A stretch of 64,000 bases of DNA from CALKYB01 sp964510575. Lineage in GTDB: Bacteria > Bdellovibrionota_C > UBA2361 > SZUA-149 > CALKYB01. The notes beneath the pieces were generated by a model, which saw nothing but the letters and a program-made list of their open reading frames with translations, was not told the origin of the DNA and did not search any database. The stretch is from positions 1-64,000 of the forward strand of contig CAZECN010000008.1 in the NCBI GenBank assembly GCA_964510575.1, written 5' to 3'. Positions 1 through 9,389 of this stretch are shown piece by piece (position 1 is the stretch's first letter; each line of letters opens with the position of its first letter). The translations under genes and the position numbers were made by a program.

Positions 1-2
1 TC

Positions 3-137
3 GACAATTTACCTAAATGGGATAAAAGCCAGCCAGATTATATTTTGGAGCTGGGGCTGGAGGTTTCCGATGAGGAAACTGAGGGTTTGTCCGATTCTTT
101 GCTGGAACTGCTTAAAGGCTCTGAAAGAGCAGCCTAG
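3..137 (+). CDS. 3' end of an unidentified gene (5' truncated by the window)
   Basis: An open frame runs from the window edge to a TAG stop at 135-137 and encodes 44 residues. The tail is acidic and helical-looking, with a repeated LELGLE / LLELL pattern and a final ERAA. I do not recognise the family from this tail alone. It lies upstream of mreB in the same direction, separated by about 210 bp that holds a probable terminator, so it is likely the last gene of a preceding unit. That it is coding is inferred from the open frame up to the edge and the terminator behind it. Confidence 0.45.
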   Translation, partial: DNLPKWDKSQPDYILELGLEVSDEETEGLSDSLLELLKGSERAA

Positions 138-217
138 CTTTCAAGGTAAACCTATTTATAGCCTGTGGATTAATTGCCTAGGCTATTTGTTTCTAAATTA
201 ATTTTTGTTGGAACAGC

Positions 218-259
218 AAAGCTGTAAATCTTTCAGCTGCCTTCTGTGACAGCTTTTTT
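218..259 (+). terminator. probable rho-independent terminator upstream of mreB
   Basis: AAAGCTGT (218-225) pairs with ACAGCTTT (249-256), followed by a T run at 254-259. The 23-nt loop is long for a classic terminator. A weaker stem ATAGCC/GGCTAT followed by TTTGTTT lies just before it (158-193). Together they probably end the gene that stops at 137 and insulate mreB. Confidence 0.5.
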
Positions 260-351
260 AAAAATTGGTAGATTTCAAAACTAATCGCCATTGATTCTTA
301 GTGAAGGGCCTCTGAGCTTTCTAGGGATCTCCTTATATTAGTGTCTCGTAT

Positions 352-1380
352 ATGATTGAAAATTTTTTAGGAAGTCTCTCAAGTAATTTGGCCGTAGATC
401 TCGGCACCGCAAACATTTTGGTTTACCAAGAGGGGCGAGGTATCGTCAGTAACGAACCTTCGTTGGTTGTTATTAAAGAGGGTAGCAACGAAAGAGAGAC
501 TATCGCAGTTGGTCAGGAAGCTAAAAGTATGTCAGGCCGAACTCCTGAAGGCGTGACCGCTCTGCGTCCAATGAAGGACGGAGTAATCTCTGATTTTGAA
601 ATGACTGGAGAAATGCTTAAGCATTTCATTAGCAAGGTTTCGAAAAAGCGTTCCTTGGTGAAACCACGAGTCATTGTCTGTGTCCCTTTTGGTATTACTG
701 AAGTCGAAAAAAGAGCTGTGCAAGACTCTGCTTATGCAGCTGGTGCTCGAAAAGTCTATTTAGTGGAAGAACCTATGGCAGCGGCTATCGGAGCAGGTCT
801 GCCAGTTACTGAGCCGACTGGCTCTATGATTGTTGATGTTGGTGGGGGAACCACTGAGGTTGCTGTAATTTCTATGAAGGGAATAGTTTACTCCCAATCC
901 GCTCGAGTAGGTGGAGATAAGATGGACGAAGCTATTCAACAACATATACGTCGTTCCTTAAATGTAGCCATTGGAAATGGTTGTGCCGAGCAGCTGAAGA
1001 TTTCTTTGGGTTCTGCCATGCCTCCTGAGCGTGAAATGAAAATGGAGGTAGTTGGACGGGATTTAGTCAGAGGCTTGCCGACGACTCTAGAGGTGTCCAA
1101 CATGGATATTTTTGAAGCTTTAAAAGATTCTTTGCGGCAAATTATTGAAACCGTCATTCAAACTTTAGAGAACAGTCCACCAGAGTTAGCTGAGGATATT
1201 GTTGAGCAAGGAATTACACTGGCTGGCGGAGGGTCTTTGCTAAGGCACTTTGATACTTTAGTCAGTAGAGCGACCGGGTTGACTGCAAAGTTAGCCGATG
1301 ATCCTTTGACGGCTGTGGTTCTTGGTTCAGGGATGATTCTCGATAGGTTTGAAGAGTTGGGTGACGTAACTTCTAGCTAA
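352..1380 (+). CDS. mreB: rod shape-determining actin homologue MreB
   Basis: MreB is the bacterial actin that polymerises with ATP on the inner membrane face and organises the elongation machinery. The 342-residue length is typical. Actin-fold nucleotide motifs are visible: the phosphate-1 loop DLGTANI at about residue 16, the phosphate-2 loop DVGGGTTEV at about 163, and the adenosine-binding AGGGSLL near 294. It starts at ATG 352. It is the first gene of mreB-mreC-mreD-mrdA-rodA, all in one direction with small gaps or overlaps, the standard order for this operon. The terminator before it suggests its promoter lies in the roughly 90 bp upstream. Confidence 0.96.
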   Translation: MIENFLGSLSSNLAVDLGTANILVYQEGRGIVSNEPSLVVIKEGSNERETIAVGQEAKSMSGRTPEGVTALRPMKDGVISDFEMTGEMLKHFISKVSKKRSLVKPRVIVCVPFGITEVEKRAVQDSAYAAGARKVYLVEEPMAAAIGAGLPVTEPTGSMIVDVGGGTTEVAVISMKGIVYSQSARVGGDKMDEAIQQHIRRSLNVAIGNGCAEQLKISLGSAMPPEREMKMEVVGRDLVRGLPTTLEVSNMDIFEALKDSLRQIIETVIQTLENSPPELAEDIVEQGITLAGGGSLLRHFDTLVSRATGLTAKLADDPLTAVVLGSGMILDRFEELGDVTSS

Positions 1381-1407
1381 GGATAGTTCTTCAATTAGTT
1401 TGATATA

Positions 1408-2313
1408 ATGAGTGGGTTTATCAGTAGAAATAGTTTGTTCCTTTCATCAGTTGCTCTGATGGTGGTCTCTTTTCAACTGATGAGCAGTAGTATTCGAAAC
1501 CCAGAGCTACCTGGAGCTGGAGCTAAACTGGTTAATAGCCTTGTTTCTCCGGTTCAGAAATTTCATCGAGAGAGTGTTGGGGGTATAGATGGAGTTTGGT
1601 CCAAGTATGTTTGGTTGCAAGGTGTTCAAGAAAAGCAGTCAGACTTGGAAAGTCAGATAAGAATTTTACAAGAGAAGAACTCAGCTTTAATTGAATTTGA
1701 GCATGAGAACAGAAGACTTCGATCCCTGCTTGGTTTTACAGAGCGGCTTGGGAAGGTTGGTATTCCAGCCAATGTTATAGCTAGAGATCCTTCCAATTGG
1801 CTTAAAACTATTTCTGTGGATAAGGGAGAGTCCGATGGGGTCACTAGAGGGATGCCTCTCGTGGACGGACACGCGCTGGTAGGCTTAACAACTGCTGTCA
1901 GCGGTGGCAGCAGCAAGGTTCAACTACTTACAGACCCTAACAGTGCAATCGATGCTTTGGTTCAGAGTAGCCGTGCTCCTGGGGTTGTTGAAGGTAATGG
2001 TTCTGATCTTTTAATTATGCGCTACGTTGAAAAAGATGAGGATGTGAAAATTGGAGATCGAATCATCGCCTCTGGCCTTGATATGGTTTACCCGAAAGGC
2101 ACTCTAATTGGGGTAGTTACTGCAGTTGATACTCAAACTAACAGTCTCTTTCACCAGGTAGAGGTTAAGCCAGGTGTGAATCTTAACTACTTGGAAAGCG
2201 TATTGGTGGTTGAGTCAGTTGGAGAGGAGAGTGTAGAAGTTTTAGATCTTAAAGGTAGGGCTAGTGAGGTTCGAGAGGGAGTTGCGAAAGGTGAGAGCGA
2301 GGTAACAGAGTGA
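1408..2313 (+). CDS. mreC: rod shape-determining protein MreC
   Basis: MreC is a bitopic inner-membrane protein whose periplasmic part bridges MreB/MreD and PBP2. The 301 residues show a single N-terminal membrane segment (about 10-28), a coiled-coil stretch rich in E, Q, L and R (about 70-107), then a Gly/Val-rich double beta-barrel region with the typical VIARDPSNW and VYPKGTLIGVV segments. The acidic C-terminal tail (from about 270) looks disordered. The start ATG lies 27 bp after mreB, and the stop overlaps the GTG start of mreD by 4 bp, implying translational coupling. Confidence 0.94.
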   Translation: MSGFISRNSLFLSSVALMVVSFQLMSSSIRNPELPGAGAKLVNSLVSPVQKFHRESVGGIDGVWSKYVWLQGVQEKQSDLESQIRILQEKNSALIEFEHENRRLRSLLGFTERLGKVGIPANVIARDPSNWLKTISVDKGESDGVTRGMPLVDGHALVGLTTAVSGGSSKVQLLTDPNSAIDALVQSSRAPGVVEGNGSDLLIMRYVEKDEDVKIGDRIIASGLDMVYPKGTLIGVVTAVDTQTNSLFHQVEVKPGVNLNYLESVLVVESVGEESVEVLDLKGRASEVREGVAKGESEVTE

Positions 2314-2858
2314 CCAAGTCAGTTCTTTACTATCTTTTGATCGCAATGATTGGGCTGTTGATTCAGTCTACTGTTTTTAGAGATAACTTTCCGGGGATTC
2401 CAGCTCCTGACTTTGTTTTACTTTTAGTTCTTTGCTTGGCTCAACGTTTTCAGAATACTGCTGGGGTTTTCATAGCTTTTGGGTTGGGACTTCTTGGAGA
2501 CTTCGCTTCTGGTCAATTTCTAGGCCCTTTTGCCGCAGGTTCCGTCGCTGCTTATTCTCTACTTGTTTATCTTTCTGACAAAGTTTTTGCTGAAAAAGGT
2601 TTGGCCCTTTGTTGCCTGGCCTTTGTTGCTTCAACTCTAAAGAGCTTTACCAGTTTATTGATGATTGGCTCATACCGAGGGCTGACTGTGTTAAGCTGGT
2701 CAACTTTTACCTCCGTGTTTTGGGAAGCCTTGTTTACAGCACTGTTTGCACCTTTTGTTTTCTGGCTTACTCAGCAGAGAGGTGGAGCCGTTAAATCGCC
2801 AAGCCATTTTTCTTCCATTGAGCCTCGTGGGCAAAGGAGTGCTAGATGGCCGGTTTAG
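2310..2858 (+). CDS. mreD: rod shape-determining protein MreD
   Basis: MreD is the small polytopic membrane member of the Mre complex. The 182-residue product has about five hydrophobic segments and the family-like PAPDFVLLLVL stretch near residue 32. It starts with GTG in a GTGA overlap with the mreC stop and overlaps the start of the next gene (mrdA) by 13 bp. Sequence conservation in MreD is low, so the call rests on size, membrane topology and position between mreC and the PBP2 gene. Confidence 0.9.
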   Translation: MTKSVLYYLLIAMIGLLIQSTVFRDNFPGIPAPDFVLLLVLCLAQRFQNTAGVFIAFGLGLLGDFASGQFLGPFAAGSVAAYSLLVYLSDKVFAEKGLALCCLAFVASTLKSFTSLLMIGSYRGLTVLSWSTFTSVFWEALFTALFAPFVFWLTQQRGGAVKSPSHFSSIEPRGQRSARWPV

Positions 2859-4873
2859 TTGGTGGGGATACCGTTAACTTTGACCTAGGTAGTTTTAAAG
2901 TTAGGTTGAAGATAGCCCTTGTAGCCTCTTACCTAATCTTTTCCTTGATACTTCTTCGTCTTTGGTTCCTCCAAGGATTAAACGGTCCTTACTACAGAGA
3001 TAAATCGGAAAATAATCGAACTCGTGTGATCAAGACTGTAGCACCAAGAGGTTCTATCTTCGATCGTGATGGGCGAATGTTGGTTGGTAGTAGGCCTTCT
3101 TTTGACGTAGCTCTTATGCTTGAAGATGTTCCCGATCTCGAGGGAACAGTGAAAACTTTGTCTGAGGTTTTGGAACGCCCTGTTGCAGAGATTCAGGAGC
3201 GAGTTAAGTCAGGTCGCTCTCGCCCTTTCGAGCCTCGAATAGCCGCCAGTGATGTTAGCCGTGAGGAACTTGGACGAGTAAGGGCAAATGGTTATCGCTT
3301 GCCTGGAGTAATTGTCGATGTGGTACCGGTTAGAGATTATCCTTTTGATTCTATGGCAGCTCACATTTTCGGCTATGCTAGAGAAATTTCAAAGAAAGAA
3401 CTTGAGTCTAGAGAAGACTACGCTCGAGGAGACTTGATTGGAAAAACCGGACTTGAGTTAGCTCAAGAGACTAGTCTTCGTGGCCAAAATGGTTTTGTTC
3501 GTATTGAAGTTGATGCTGGTGGAAGGCGAAAGAAAGAATTAGAGGTTAAGGACTATCTTAAAGGTAGGGATCTGCACCTTTCGCTTGATTTAGATTTACA
3601 ACTGGCAGCTCAAAAAATTTTAGAGAACAGAAGAGGTGCGGTTGTAGCTCTTGACCCTCGAAATGGTGATGTCTTAGCTCTATACTCCGGGCCATCTTAT
3701 GACGCTAATCACTTTTCTGTCGCTTTGAATCCAGCTGTTTGGAAGGATCTGACTTCCAGTCCGGATAAGCCTTTGAACAATCGTCCCTTAACTTCTGCTT
3801 ACCCTCCTGGTTCTACCTTCAAGCTTTTTGCTGCAGTTGCGGGTTTAGCCGAAAATTTAATTTCTGAGAGCACAGAGTTTAACTGTCCTGGTTATTATCG
3901 ATTTGGAAGGAGAAACTATCGTTGTCACAAGCGAAGTGGGCACGGCAAGGTTAACCTTAGGCAATCAATTGCTATGTCCTGTAATGCCTATTTTTACCAA
4001 CTCGGGGTAATGCTAGGTATTGATCGTCTTTCAAAGTACGCGGGAATGTTTGGTTTTGGAGACCTGACTGAAATTGCGCTTGAAGGAGAGAAGTCAGGTA
4101 TTCTTCCGTCTCGAAAATGGAAAAAAGAGAAGGTTGGAGAGCAGTGGTGGCCCGGTGACACTCTTCCTGTTTCAATTGGTCAAGGTTATCTGACAGTGAC
4201 CCCTTTGCAATTGGCTAACGCAGTTGCTGCTCTGGTTAATGGTGGAATTCTTTATAAGCCTCGCATTGTTAGAAAGGTGGTAGAGCATGAAACCGGGAAA
4301 TCAAGAGTTTATCATTCTCAACATAGTAACCTAGTTCCACTACCTCAGGAGATTCTTCACTTGGTTCGAGATATGGGATCTGAGGTGGTTCATCACGAGC
4401 GAGGCACTGGAAAACGAGCTAGGGTCGGAGAAATTAGAATCGGTGGTAAAACAGGAACTGCTCAAGTTAGTCGCCTTGGAACTCAGGAAAATGACGAGAG
4501 ATTGCAAGACCACGCCTGGTTCGTCTCCTATGCTCCAGTTGAAGAGCCGATGATTGTCGTGGCAGCTTTGGTTGAGAATGCTGGAAGCGGAGGTTTAGAG
4601 GCAGCACCTGTTTCTCATAGTATTATGAGCAAATTCTTTCTTAAACAAGGAATGGTAACGGAGGAGGAAATTGAAGAGCATAAATTTGATCCACCGAAGC
4701 CGCCACCAGCTACAACGATGGCTGCTGCCACTGGCTCTAATCAAGAAAGGGCTAATCAAGAAATAGCCGACCAGGATATAGCAGCCGAGCTGCCTTCCTT
4801 ACCTTCTGTCGGTGCAAGGGATCATGCTTTAGGCCGAGCTCGAATGAGCTCTTCAGAGCAAGAGGATTTCTAG
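2846..4873 (+). CDS. mrdA: penicillin-binding protein 2 (peptidoglycan D,D-transpeptidase)
   Basis: PBP2 is the class B transpeptidase of the elongasome and cross-links new peptidoglycan in the periplasm together with RodA. One N-terminal membrane segment (about 23-43) is followed by the PBP dimerisation domain, with the APRGSIFDRDG motif near residue 66, and then the transpeptidase domain. The catalytic motifs are all present: STFK with the nucleophile Ser323, SCN at 378-380, and KTG with Lys535. A Pro/Ala/Gln-rich tail after about residue 600 is longer than usual and probably disordered. It overlaps mreD by 13 bp and ends 1 bp into rodA, so it belongs to the same operon. Confidence 0.95.
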   Translation: MAGLVGGDTVNFDLGSFKVRLKIALVASYLIFSLILLRLWFLQGLNGPYYRDKSENNRTRVIKTVAPRGSIFDRDGRMLVGSRPSFDVALMLEDVPDLEGTVKTLSEVLERPVAEIQERVKSGRSRPFEPRIAASDVSREELGRVRANGYRLPGVIVDVVPVRDYPFDSMAAHIFGYAREISKKELESREDYARGDLIGKTGLELAQETSLRGQNGFVRIEVDAGGRRKKELEVKDYLKGRDLHLSLDLDLQLAAQKILENRRGAVVALDPRNGDVLALYSGPSYDANHFSVALNPAVWKDLTSSPDKPLNNRPLTSAYPPGSTFKLFAAVAGLAENLISESTEFNCPGYYRFGRRNYRCHKRSGHGKVNLRQSIAMSCNAYFYQLGVMLGIDRLSKYAGMFGFGDLTEIALEGEKSGILPSRKWKKEKVGEQWWPGDTLPVSIGQGYLTVTPLQLANAVAALVNGGILYKPRIVRKVVEHETGKSRVYHSQHSNLVPLPQEILHLVRDMGSEVVHHERGTGKRARVGEIRIGGKTGTAQVSRLGTQENDERLQDHAWFVSYAPVEEPMIVVAALVENAGSGGLEAAPVSHSIMSKFFLKQGMVTEEEIEEHKFDPPKPPPATTMAAATGSNQERANQEIADQDIAAELPSLPSVGARDHALGRARMSSSEQEDF

Positions 4874-5982
4874 TGTTTAAGTCGAAAAGAATAGCCCTTA
4901 CTATTGATTGGCCTCTTACGTTGACGGTGTTGGCTCTTTGTACAGTTGGCTTAGGTGCACTTTACTCTGCCGGTTTCAATGAGAAGCTTGGTTACAGTGC
5001 TCAAATGAAGAGACAAGCGATGTCCATGGGCGTTGGTTTATTGTGTTTCTTAACTTGCATGCTGATTAAGCCTGAAATTTGGAAAAGAAACGCTTACCTA
5101 GTGTATCTTCTAGGTTGTGGTTTACTAACAGCTATTCTTTTCTCTGGGGTTGTTGCGGGTGGGGCCAGAAGATGGCTTGAAATTGGTGGATTCAGGATGC
5201 AGCCTTCTGAGTTTATGAAAGTAGCTCTAATAGTTGCCTTAGCTAGGTTGTTCAGTAGCTCTGCTTCTTTAGAACGGGGCTATCAAATATTATCTTTGAT
5301 CAAGCCCTGCCTTTTAATGGGTCTTCCCTTTTTCCTTATAGTGGTTGAGCCTGACTTAGGGACAGGTCTTTGTCATCTTTTAATTGGCGGCTCGATGCTA
5401 ATGTTGGCTGGGGTTCGTAAGCGTACCGTTTTGACCTTGGGACTTCTTGGAATGTGCTTGGCTGTTCCTGCCTGGTTTTTTGGTCTTAAGGATTATCAAA
5501 AACAGAGAATTCTGACTTTTATGTCTCCAGAGGATGATCCTTTGGGTTCGGGATATCATGCCATTCAGTCTAAAATTGCTGTTGGCTCTGGTTCGCTCAC
5601 GGGCAAAGGATTTCTCCAGGGGACGCAGACCCAACTTAGATTTTTACCCGAGCAAACTACCGACTTCATTTTTTCAGTTCTAGCCGAGGAGTGGGGCTTT
5701 GTTGGTTCTGCGGTAGTCATATTCCTTTATGGCTTTTTGATTTTGCGCCTACTGACTATAGCCGCAAGGTGTAGTGAGATATTTCCGGCTTTTGTAGTGA
5801 TCGGTGTTGCCGCAATGATATTTTGGCATGTCATTGTTAACGTCGGGATGGTTGTAGGGGTTCTACCCGTTGTAGGGCTAACATTGCCTTTGTTAAGCTT
5901 TGGAGGCTCTTCAGTAGTTGCGGTTTTGGGAGCGCTAGGACTGGCTGCCGGAGTGAGTAGTCGAAGGTTTTTGTTTCACTAG
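4873..5982 (+). CDS. rodA: SEDS-family peptidoglycan glycosyltransferase RodA
   Basis: RodA polymerises lipid II into glycan strands as the partner of PBP2. The 369-residue protein has about ten membrane segments and SEDS hallmarks: the GGARRWLEIGGFRMQPSEFMK stretch near residue 96-116, PDLGTG near 160, and the C-terminal VVGLTLPLLSFGGSS signature. It starts with GTG sharing one base with the mrdA stop. Directly following the PBP2 gene separates RodA from its paralogue FtsW. It is the last gene of the mre operon; a 227-bp gap follows. Confidence 0.95.
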   Translation: MFKSKRIALTIDWPLTLTVLALCTVGLGALYSAGFNEKLGYSAQMKRQAMSMGVGLLCFLTCMLIKPEIWKRNAYLVYLLGCGLLTAILFSGVVAGGARRWLEIGGFRMQPSEFMKVALIVALARLFSSSASLERGYQILSLIKPCLLMGLPFFLIVVEPDLGTGLCHLLIGGSMLMLAGVRKRTVLTLGLLGMCLAVPAWFFGLKDYQKQRILTFMSPEDDPLGSGYHAIQSKIAVGSGSLTGKGFLQGTQTQLRFLPEQTTDFIFSVLAEEWGFVGSAVVIFLYGFLILRLLTIAARCSEIFPAFVVIGVAAMIFWHVIVNVGMVVGVLPVVGLTLPLLSFGGSSVVAVLGALGLAAGVSSRRFLFH

Positions 5983-6209
5983 ATTCGTATTAATTCCCTG
6001 ACCCAAACAATCCTGTTGAATATGCCAGAGAACAGCTTCAATTTGGCGATTTTTGATAGAAAATAGCTGCAGAGGAGAAGATCGCCGTATTAATCTTTAA
6101 ATCAGTTTCAGTATTAACGGTGATTTAACTCTACTAGTAAAGCTGCTATAGACTGCTTGGGATTTCAGAGTATCCCTTTAGACGCTTTTCAGAAAAGGAG
6201 CATCAGACA

Positions 6210-7235
6210 ATGATTGTCGTTATGAAAGCCGGAGCCAGCAAAGCTGAGCTTGATTCGGTTGTTAAAGAAATTGAAAATAAGGGTTATAGAGCTCACCTGA
6301 TGGAAGGGGTAGAGCGTAATGTGATCGGATGTTTGGGAGATGAGCGAGGTAAGGCCGCCCTCCAAACTCTTGAGACTCTCGACGGGGTCGAGAAAGTTAT
6401 GCCGATTCTCAGTCCTTACAAGTTAGCTGCTAAGCAGCTCCAGACAGAGCCAAGCCAAGTTAAAGTTGGCGAGAACTGTGTTTTTGGTGGCAAGAACATT
6501 CCAATGGTTGCTGGTCCGTGTTCTGTCGAATCTGAAAAACAGATTGTTGAAACAGCCATCGCTGTTAAGAAAGCTGGAGCCAATGCTTTGCGTGGAGGAG
6601 CTTTTAAACCAAGAAGTTCTACTTATAGTTTCCAAGGATTGGGTGAAGAAGGCCTGAAGTATCTTGCTAAAGCTAGAGAAGAGACTGGTCTTCCAATTGT
6701 AACTGAAGTTATGGACCAGCATATGGTTGGTTTGGTGGCAGAGTACGCTGACTTAATTCAGATTGGCGCTCGCAATATGCAGAACTTTGCTTTGCTCAAA
6801 GCTTTGGGAACTGCTGGAAAGCCAATTTTGCTAAAGCGCGGAATGTCGGCAACAGCTGAAGAGTTACTTATGTCTTCTGAGTATATCCTTGCTGCGGGAA
6901 ACCCTGATGTTATTCTTTGTGAGCGAGGGATTAGGACTTTCGAAACTGCTACTAGGAACACACTAGACCTGAACATTGTTCCGGTTTTGAAAAGCCGTAC
7001 TCACTTACCTGTGGTTGTGGATCCAAGTCACGGAACTGGCGTTTGGAACTACGTTGGTCCAATGACAAAAGCAGGTATAGCTGCTGGTGCTGATGGTATA
7101 ATTTTGGAGGTTCATCCGAATCCTGCCGAAGCCGAGAGTGATGGTGCTCAATCCTTAAAACCTGAGGTTTTTGAAGATTTGATGTCTGAGCTAGCTCCAA
7201 TTGCTCAAGCTATGGGCCGTACAGTTGGTGCTTAG
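6210..7235 (+). CDS. aroF: 3-deoxy-7-phosphoheptulonate (DAHP) synthase
   Basis: This enzyme condenses phosphoenolpyruvate and erythrose 4-phosphate, the first step of the shikimate pathway. The 341 residues divide into an N-terminal ACT-like regulatory domain (1 to about 70, starting MIVVMKAGAS) and a DAHP/KDO8P-type barrel. Motifs include VAGPCSVES near residue 100, KPRSSTYSFQG, and the C-terminal VVDPSHGTG and LEVHPNP. The domain order is the single-chain AroF type found in Thermotoga, Bacillus and many uncultured lineages. A good ribosome site (AAAAGGAG) lies about 9 bp before ATG 6210. The 227-bp upstream region holds only a small GGGAT/ATCCC hairpin, with no clear attenuator. Confidence 0.93.
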   Translation: MIVVMKAGASKAELDSVVKEIENKGYRAHLMEGVERNVIGCLGDERGKAALQTLETLDGVEKVMPILSPYKLAAKQLQTEPSQVKVGENCVFGGKNIPMVAGPCSVESEKQIVETAIAVKKAGANALRGGAFKPRSSTYSFQGLGEEGLKYLAKAREETGLPIVTEVMDQHMVGLVAEYADLIQIGARNMQNFALLKALGTAGKPILLKRGMSATAEELLMSSEYILAAGNPDVILCERGIRTFETATRNTLDLNIVPVLKSRTHLPVVVDPSHGTGVWNYVGPMTKAGIAAGADGIILEVHPNPAEAESDGAQSLKPEVFEDLMSELAPIAQAMGRTVGA

Positions 7236-7275
7236 TTTAGAGCACTTATTTTATATATTCTAAGTTTAAGACTTT

Positions 7276-7866
7276 ATGGAAGAGTCCCACTTAATCCTAG
7301 CTTCTGCTTCGCCCCGTAGAAAAGAGTTGTTGGAGCAAGTCTGGCTAGCTGCTGATGTTTTTCCGGCTGATATCGAAGAAAAGCGACAACAGGGAGAGAA
7401 GGCCTTAGATTATGTCTTAAGGTTAGCAGAGGAAAAAGCCCGAGCTGTATCAGAGAAATATCCTGAAAGTTTCATTTTAGCTGCCGACACCATAGTGATT
7501 GGTGCTGATGGACAAGTCTTGGAAAAACCATTGGATCAGAAAGATGCGGCTCGGATGCTCAGAGAGCTTTCAGGATCCACTCACAAGGTTGCTACTGCTT
7601 TCTCGGTTTGCTGCCAGTCGAAAAACAAGTCCATTACAAAAGTAGTAGAAACTGAAGTAGAGATGGTTAAGTTGTCCGAAGAGGAAATTGATTCTTACGT
7701 GATGACTGAAGAGCCTATGGATAAAGCTGGTTCTTATGCCATTCAAGGTACTGCTGCTGGTTTTATCAAGTCTATTCGGGGCTCTTACACCAATGTCGTT
7801 GGCTTGCCGGTTGCCGAGGTCATGGAAGTTTTAATTGAAGAGGGTGTAGTTGAAGCTCGCCTATGA
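7276..7866 (+). CDS. maf: Maf-family nucleoside triphosphate pyrophosphatase
   Basis: Maf proteins hydrolyse non-canonical or standard NTPs to NMPs and are linked to septum inhibition or nucleotide-pool cleaning. The 196-residue length fits. The family opening LILASASPRRKELLEQV (about residue 6) and the ADTIV motif near 70, with the following EKP and SGSTHKV segments, are clear. Its stop overlaps the next start by 4 bp (ATGA), so it is coupled to the yggS homologue. Substrate subgroup (YhdE or YceF type) cannot be decided by eye. Confidence 0.92.
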   Translation: MEESHLILASASPRRKELLEQVWLAADVFPADIEEKRQQGEKALDYVLRLAEEKARAVSEKYPESFILAADTIVIGADGQVLEKPLDQKDAARMLRELSGSTHKVATAFSVCCQSKNKSITKVVETEVEMVKLSEEEIDSYVMTEEPMDKAGSYAIQGTAAGFIKSIRGSYTNVVGLPVAEVMEVLIEEGVVEARL

Positions 7867-8582
7867 GCAAGGTAGAAAGAAAACAGATATCAGAAAACTT
7901 GTCCGAGGTTTTTGATTCAATCCAAAAGGCTGTAGACGATTCTGGTCGAGAAAAAGGCTCTGTCAGTCTAATTGCCGTTTCTAAGAAAAAACCAATTGAG
8001 TTGATCAAAGAAGCTATTGATTGGGGTCAAAAGAACTTCGGTGAAAACTATGTCAAAGAAGCTGCTGAGAAAATTCCTCTTGCTCGGGATTATTCGAGCA
8101 GTGAACTTACTTTTCACTTAATTGGTCATCTCCAATCCAATAAAGCTAAACTAGCAGTAGAGCTTTTTGATGTTTTTCAAACCGTGGATACAATTAAACT
8201 CCATGATGCGCTGGCTAACCAATGCGAAAAACAAGGAGTGCAGCGTGAGGCTTTGATTCAAGTGAATGTTAGCGGAGAGCAACAAAAATCTGGGATCAGC
8301 CCTTCAGACTTACCCGAGTTGGTAGAACAGTTTAAACAATCGCAGTCTTTGAGACTTAAAGGCCTGATGATGATCGGCTCTTTTAGCAATCCTCTCGGTC
8401 AGCCAAATAGAAAGAAAGGCGAGTTTGAGTCTTTGGCTTATCTTGCCAAACGAGAGGCAGAAAGAGCAGATATTGAACTTTCTGAGCTTTCCATGGGAAT
8501 GAGCGGTGATTTGCAGCAGGCTATTGGCTTTGGTTCGACTATGGTAAGAGTTGGAACAGCTATTTTTGGAGAGAGAAGCTAG
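7863..8582 (+). CDS. yggS: YggS/PLPBP family pyridoxal-phosphate homeostasis protein
   Basis: Members bind PLP in an alanine-racemase-like barrel without known catalysis and keep vitamin B6 and amino-acid pools balanced. The 239 residues show SLIAVSKKKPIELIKEA with the PLP-binding lysine, FGENYVKEA, HLIGHLQSNKAK, a QVNVSGEQQKSG segment and the C-terminal MGMSGDLQQAIGFGSTMVRVGTAIFG phosphate-binding region. It lies directly before proC and yggT, the classic yggS-proC-yggT order. Confidence 0.94.
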   Translation: MSKVERKQISENLSEVFDSIQKAVDDSGREKGSVSLIAVSKKKPIELIKEAIDWGQKNFGENYVKEAAEKIPLARDYSSSELTFHLIGHLQSNKAKLAVELFDVFQTVDTIKLHDALANQCEKQGVQREALIQVNVSGEQQKSGISPSDLPELVEQFKQSQSLRLKGLMMIGSFSNPLGQPNRKKGEFESLAYLAKREAERADIELSELSMGMSGDLQQAIGFGSTMVRVGTAIFGERS

Positions 8583-8585
8583 GCT

Positions 8586-9389
8586 TTGTTAGAATCAACT
8601 GTTGCAATACTTGGGTGTGGGAATATTGGAGGTGCCTTGGCGCAGCGCTTGGCTGGTGCCTGTAAGGAGCTTAGGCTTTTTGATTCTGTAGCCGGTAAAG
8701 CTTTAGACCTTGAATTGGCCAAAGCTAAGGTATGTAGCAGTGTGGCTGAAGCAGCAGAGAACGCTGACTTAGTCGTAGTAGCTTTGAAGCCTTCGGGGGT
8801 TCTCGCACTATTAAAAGAGATTTCGGACGTTATCGCAGCTAAGACAGTTATAGTTTCAGTGGCTGCTGGGGTGACAATTGATGATTTGTCCGGCTCATTA
8901 CCTGAAGGTCAACCGGTGGTTAGAGTTATGCCTAACTTGGCTATGGCTTTTGGGCAGGGGATGACAGGGATTTTCTCTAAGGATAAAAATGCCTCTGAGC
9001 AGACGGAGCAGCTGTTCTCATTGGTTGGGCGGACAGTTGAGCTTGATGAAGAGAGTCAGATTGACGTAATTACTGGGGTTGCGGGCAGTGGACCAGCTTT
9101 CATTGCTAGAGCGATTTCTGGTCTTAAGTTGGCAGCAGAAGAAGCTGGTATAGAATCTACGGTTTCTGGAGAAATTGCCGCGCAAACCGCATTAGGAGCA
9201 GCAATAACTTTACTGGAAACAGGAGAGTCTCCCGAGAGCTTAATTGAAAGGGTTACCACCCCCGGGGGAACGACAGAGAAGGGACTGGCCGTGTTGGCTA
9301 CCCGAGAGTTTCAGCAGAGTATGATCGAGGCGGTTGAAGCAGCTATTTTAAAAGCAAAGCAAGGTATGTCTGATAAGGAGAAGAGCTAG
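8586..9389 (+). CDS. proC: pyrroline-5-carboxylate reductase
   Basis: ProC reduces pyrroline-5-carboxylate to proline with NAD(P)H. The 267-residue protein has an N-terminal dinucleotide fold (ILGCGNIGGALAQRL near residue 8), the ADLVVVALKP segment, RVMPNLAM near residue 116 and the C-terminal signature VTGVAGSGPAF ... RVTTPGGTTEKGL. The start is TTG at 8586, three bases after the yggS stop; an ATG at a sensible position is absent. It shares one base with the yggT start. The window also carries putA, which runs the opposite, catabolic reaction. Confidence 0.94.
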   Translation: MLESTVAILGCGNIGGALAQRLAGACKELRLFDSVAGKALDLELAKAKVCSSVAEAAENADLVVVALKPSGVLALLKEISDVIAAKTVIVSVAAGVTIDDLSGSLPEGQPVVRVMPNLAMAFGQGMTGIFSKDKNASEQTEQLFSLVGRTVELDEESQIDVITGVAGSGPAFIARAISGLKLAAEEAGIESTVSGEIAAQTALGAAITLLETGESPESLIERVTTPGGTTEKGLAVLATREFQQSMIEAVEAAILKAKQGMSDKEKS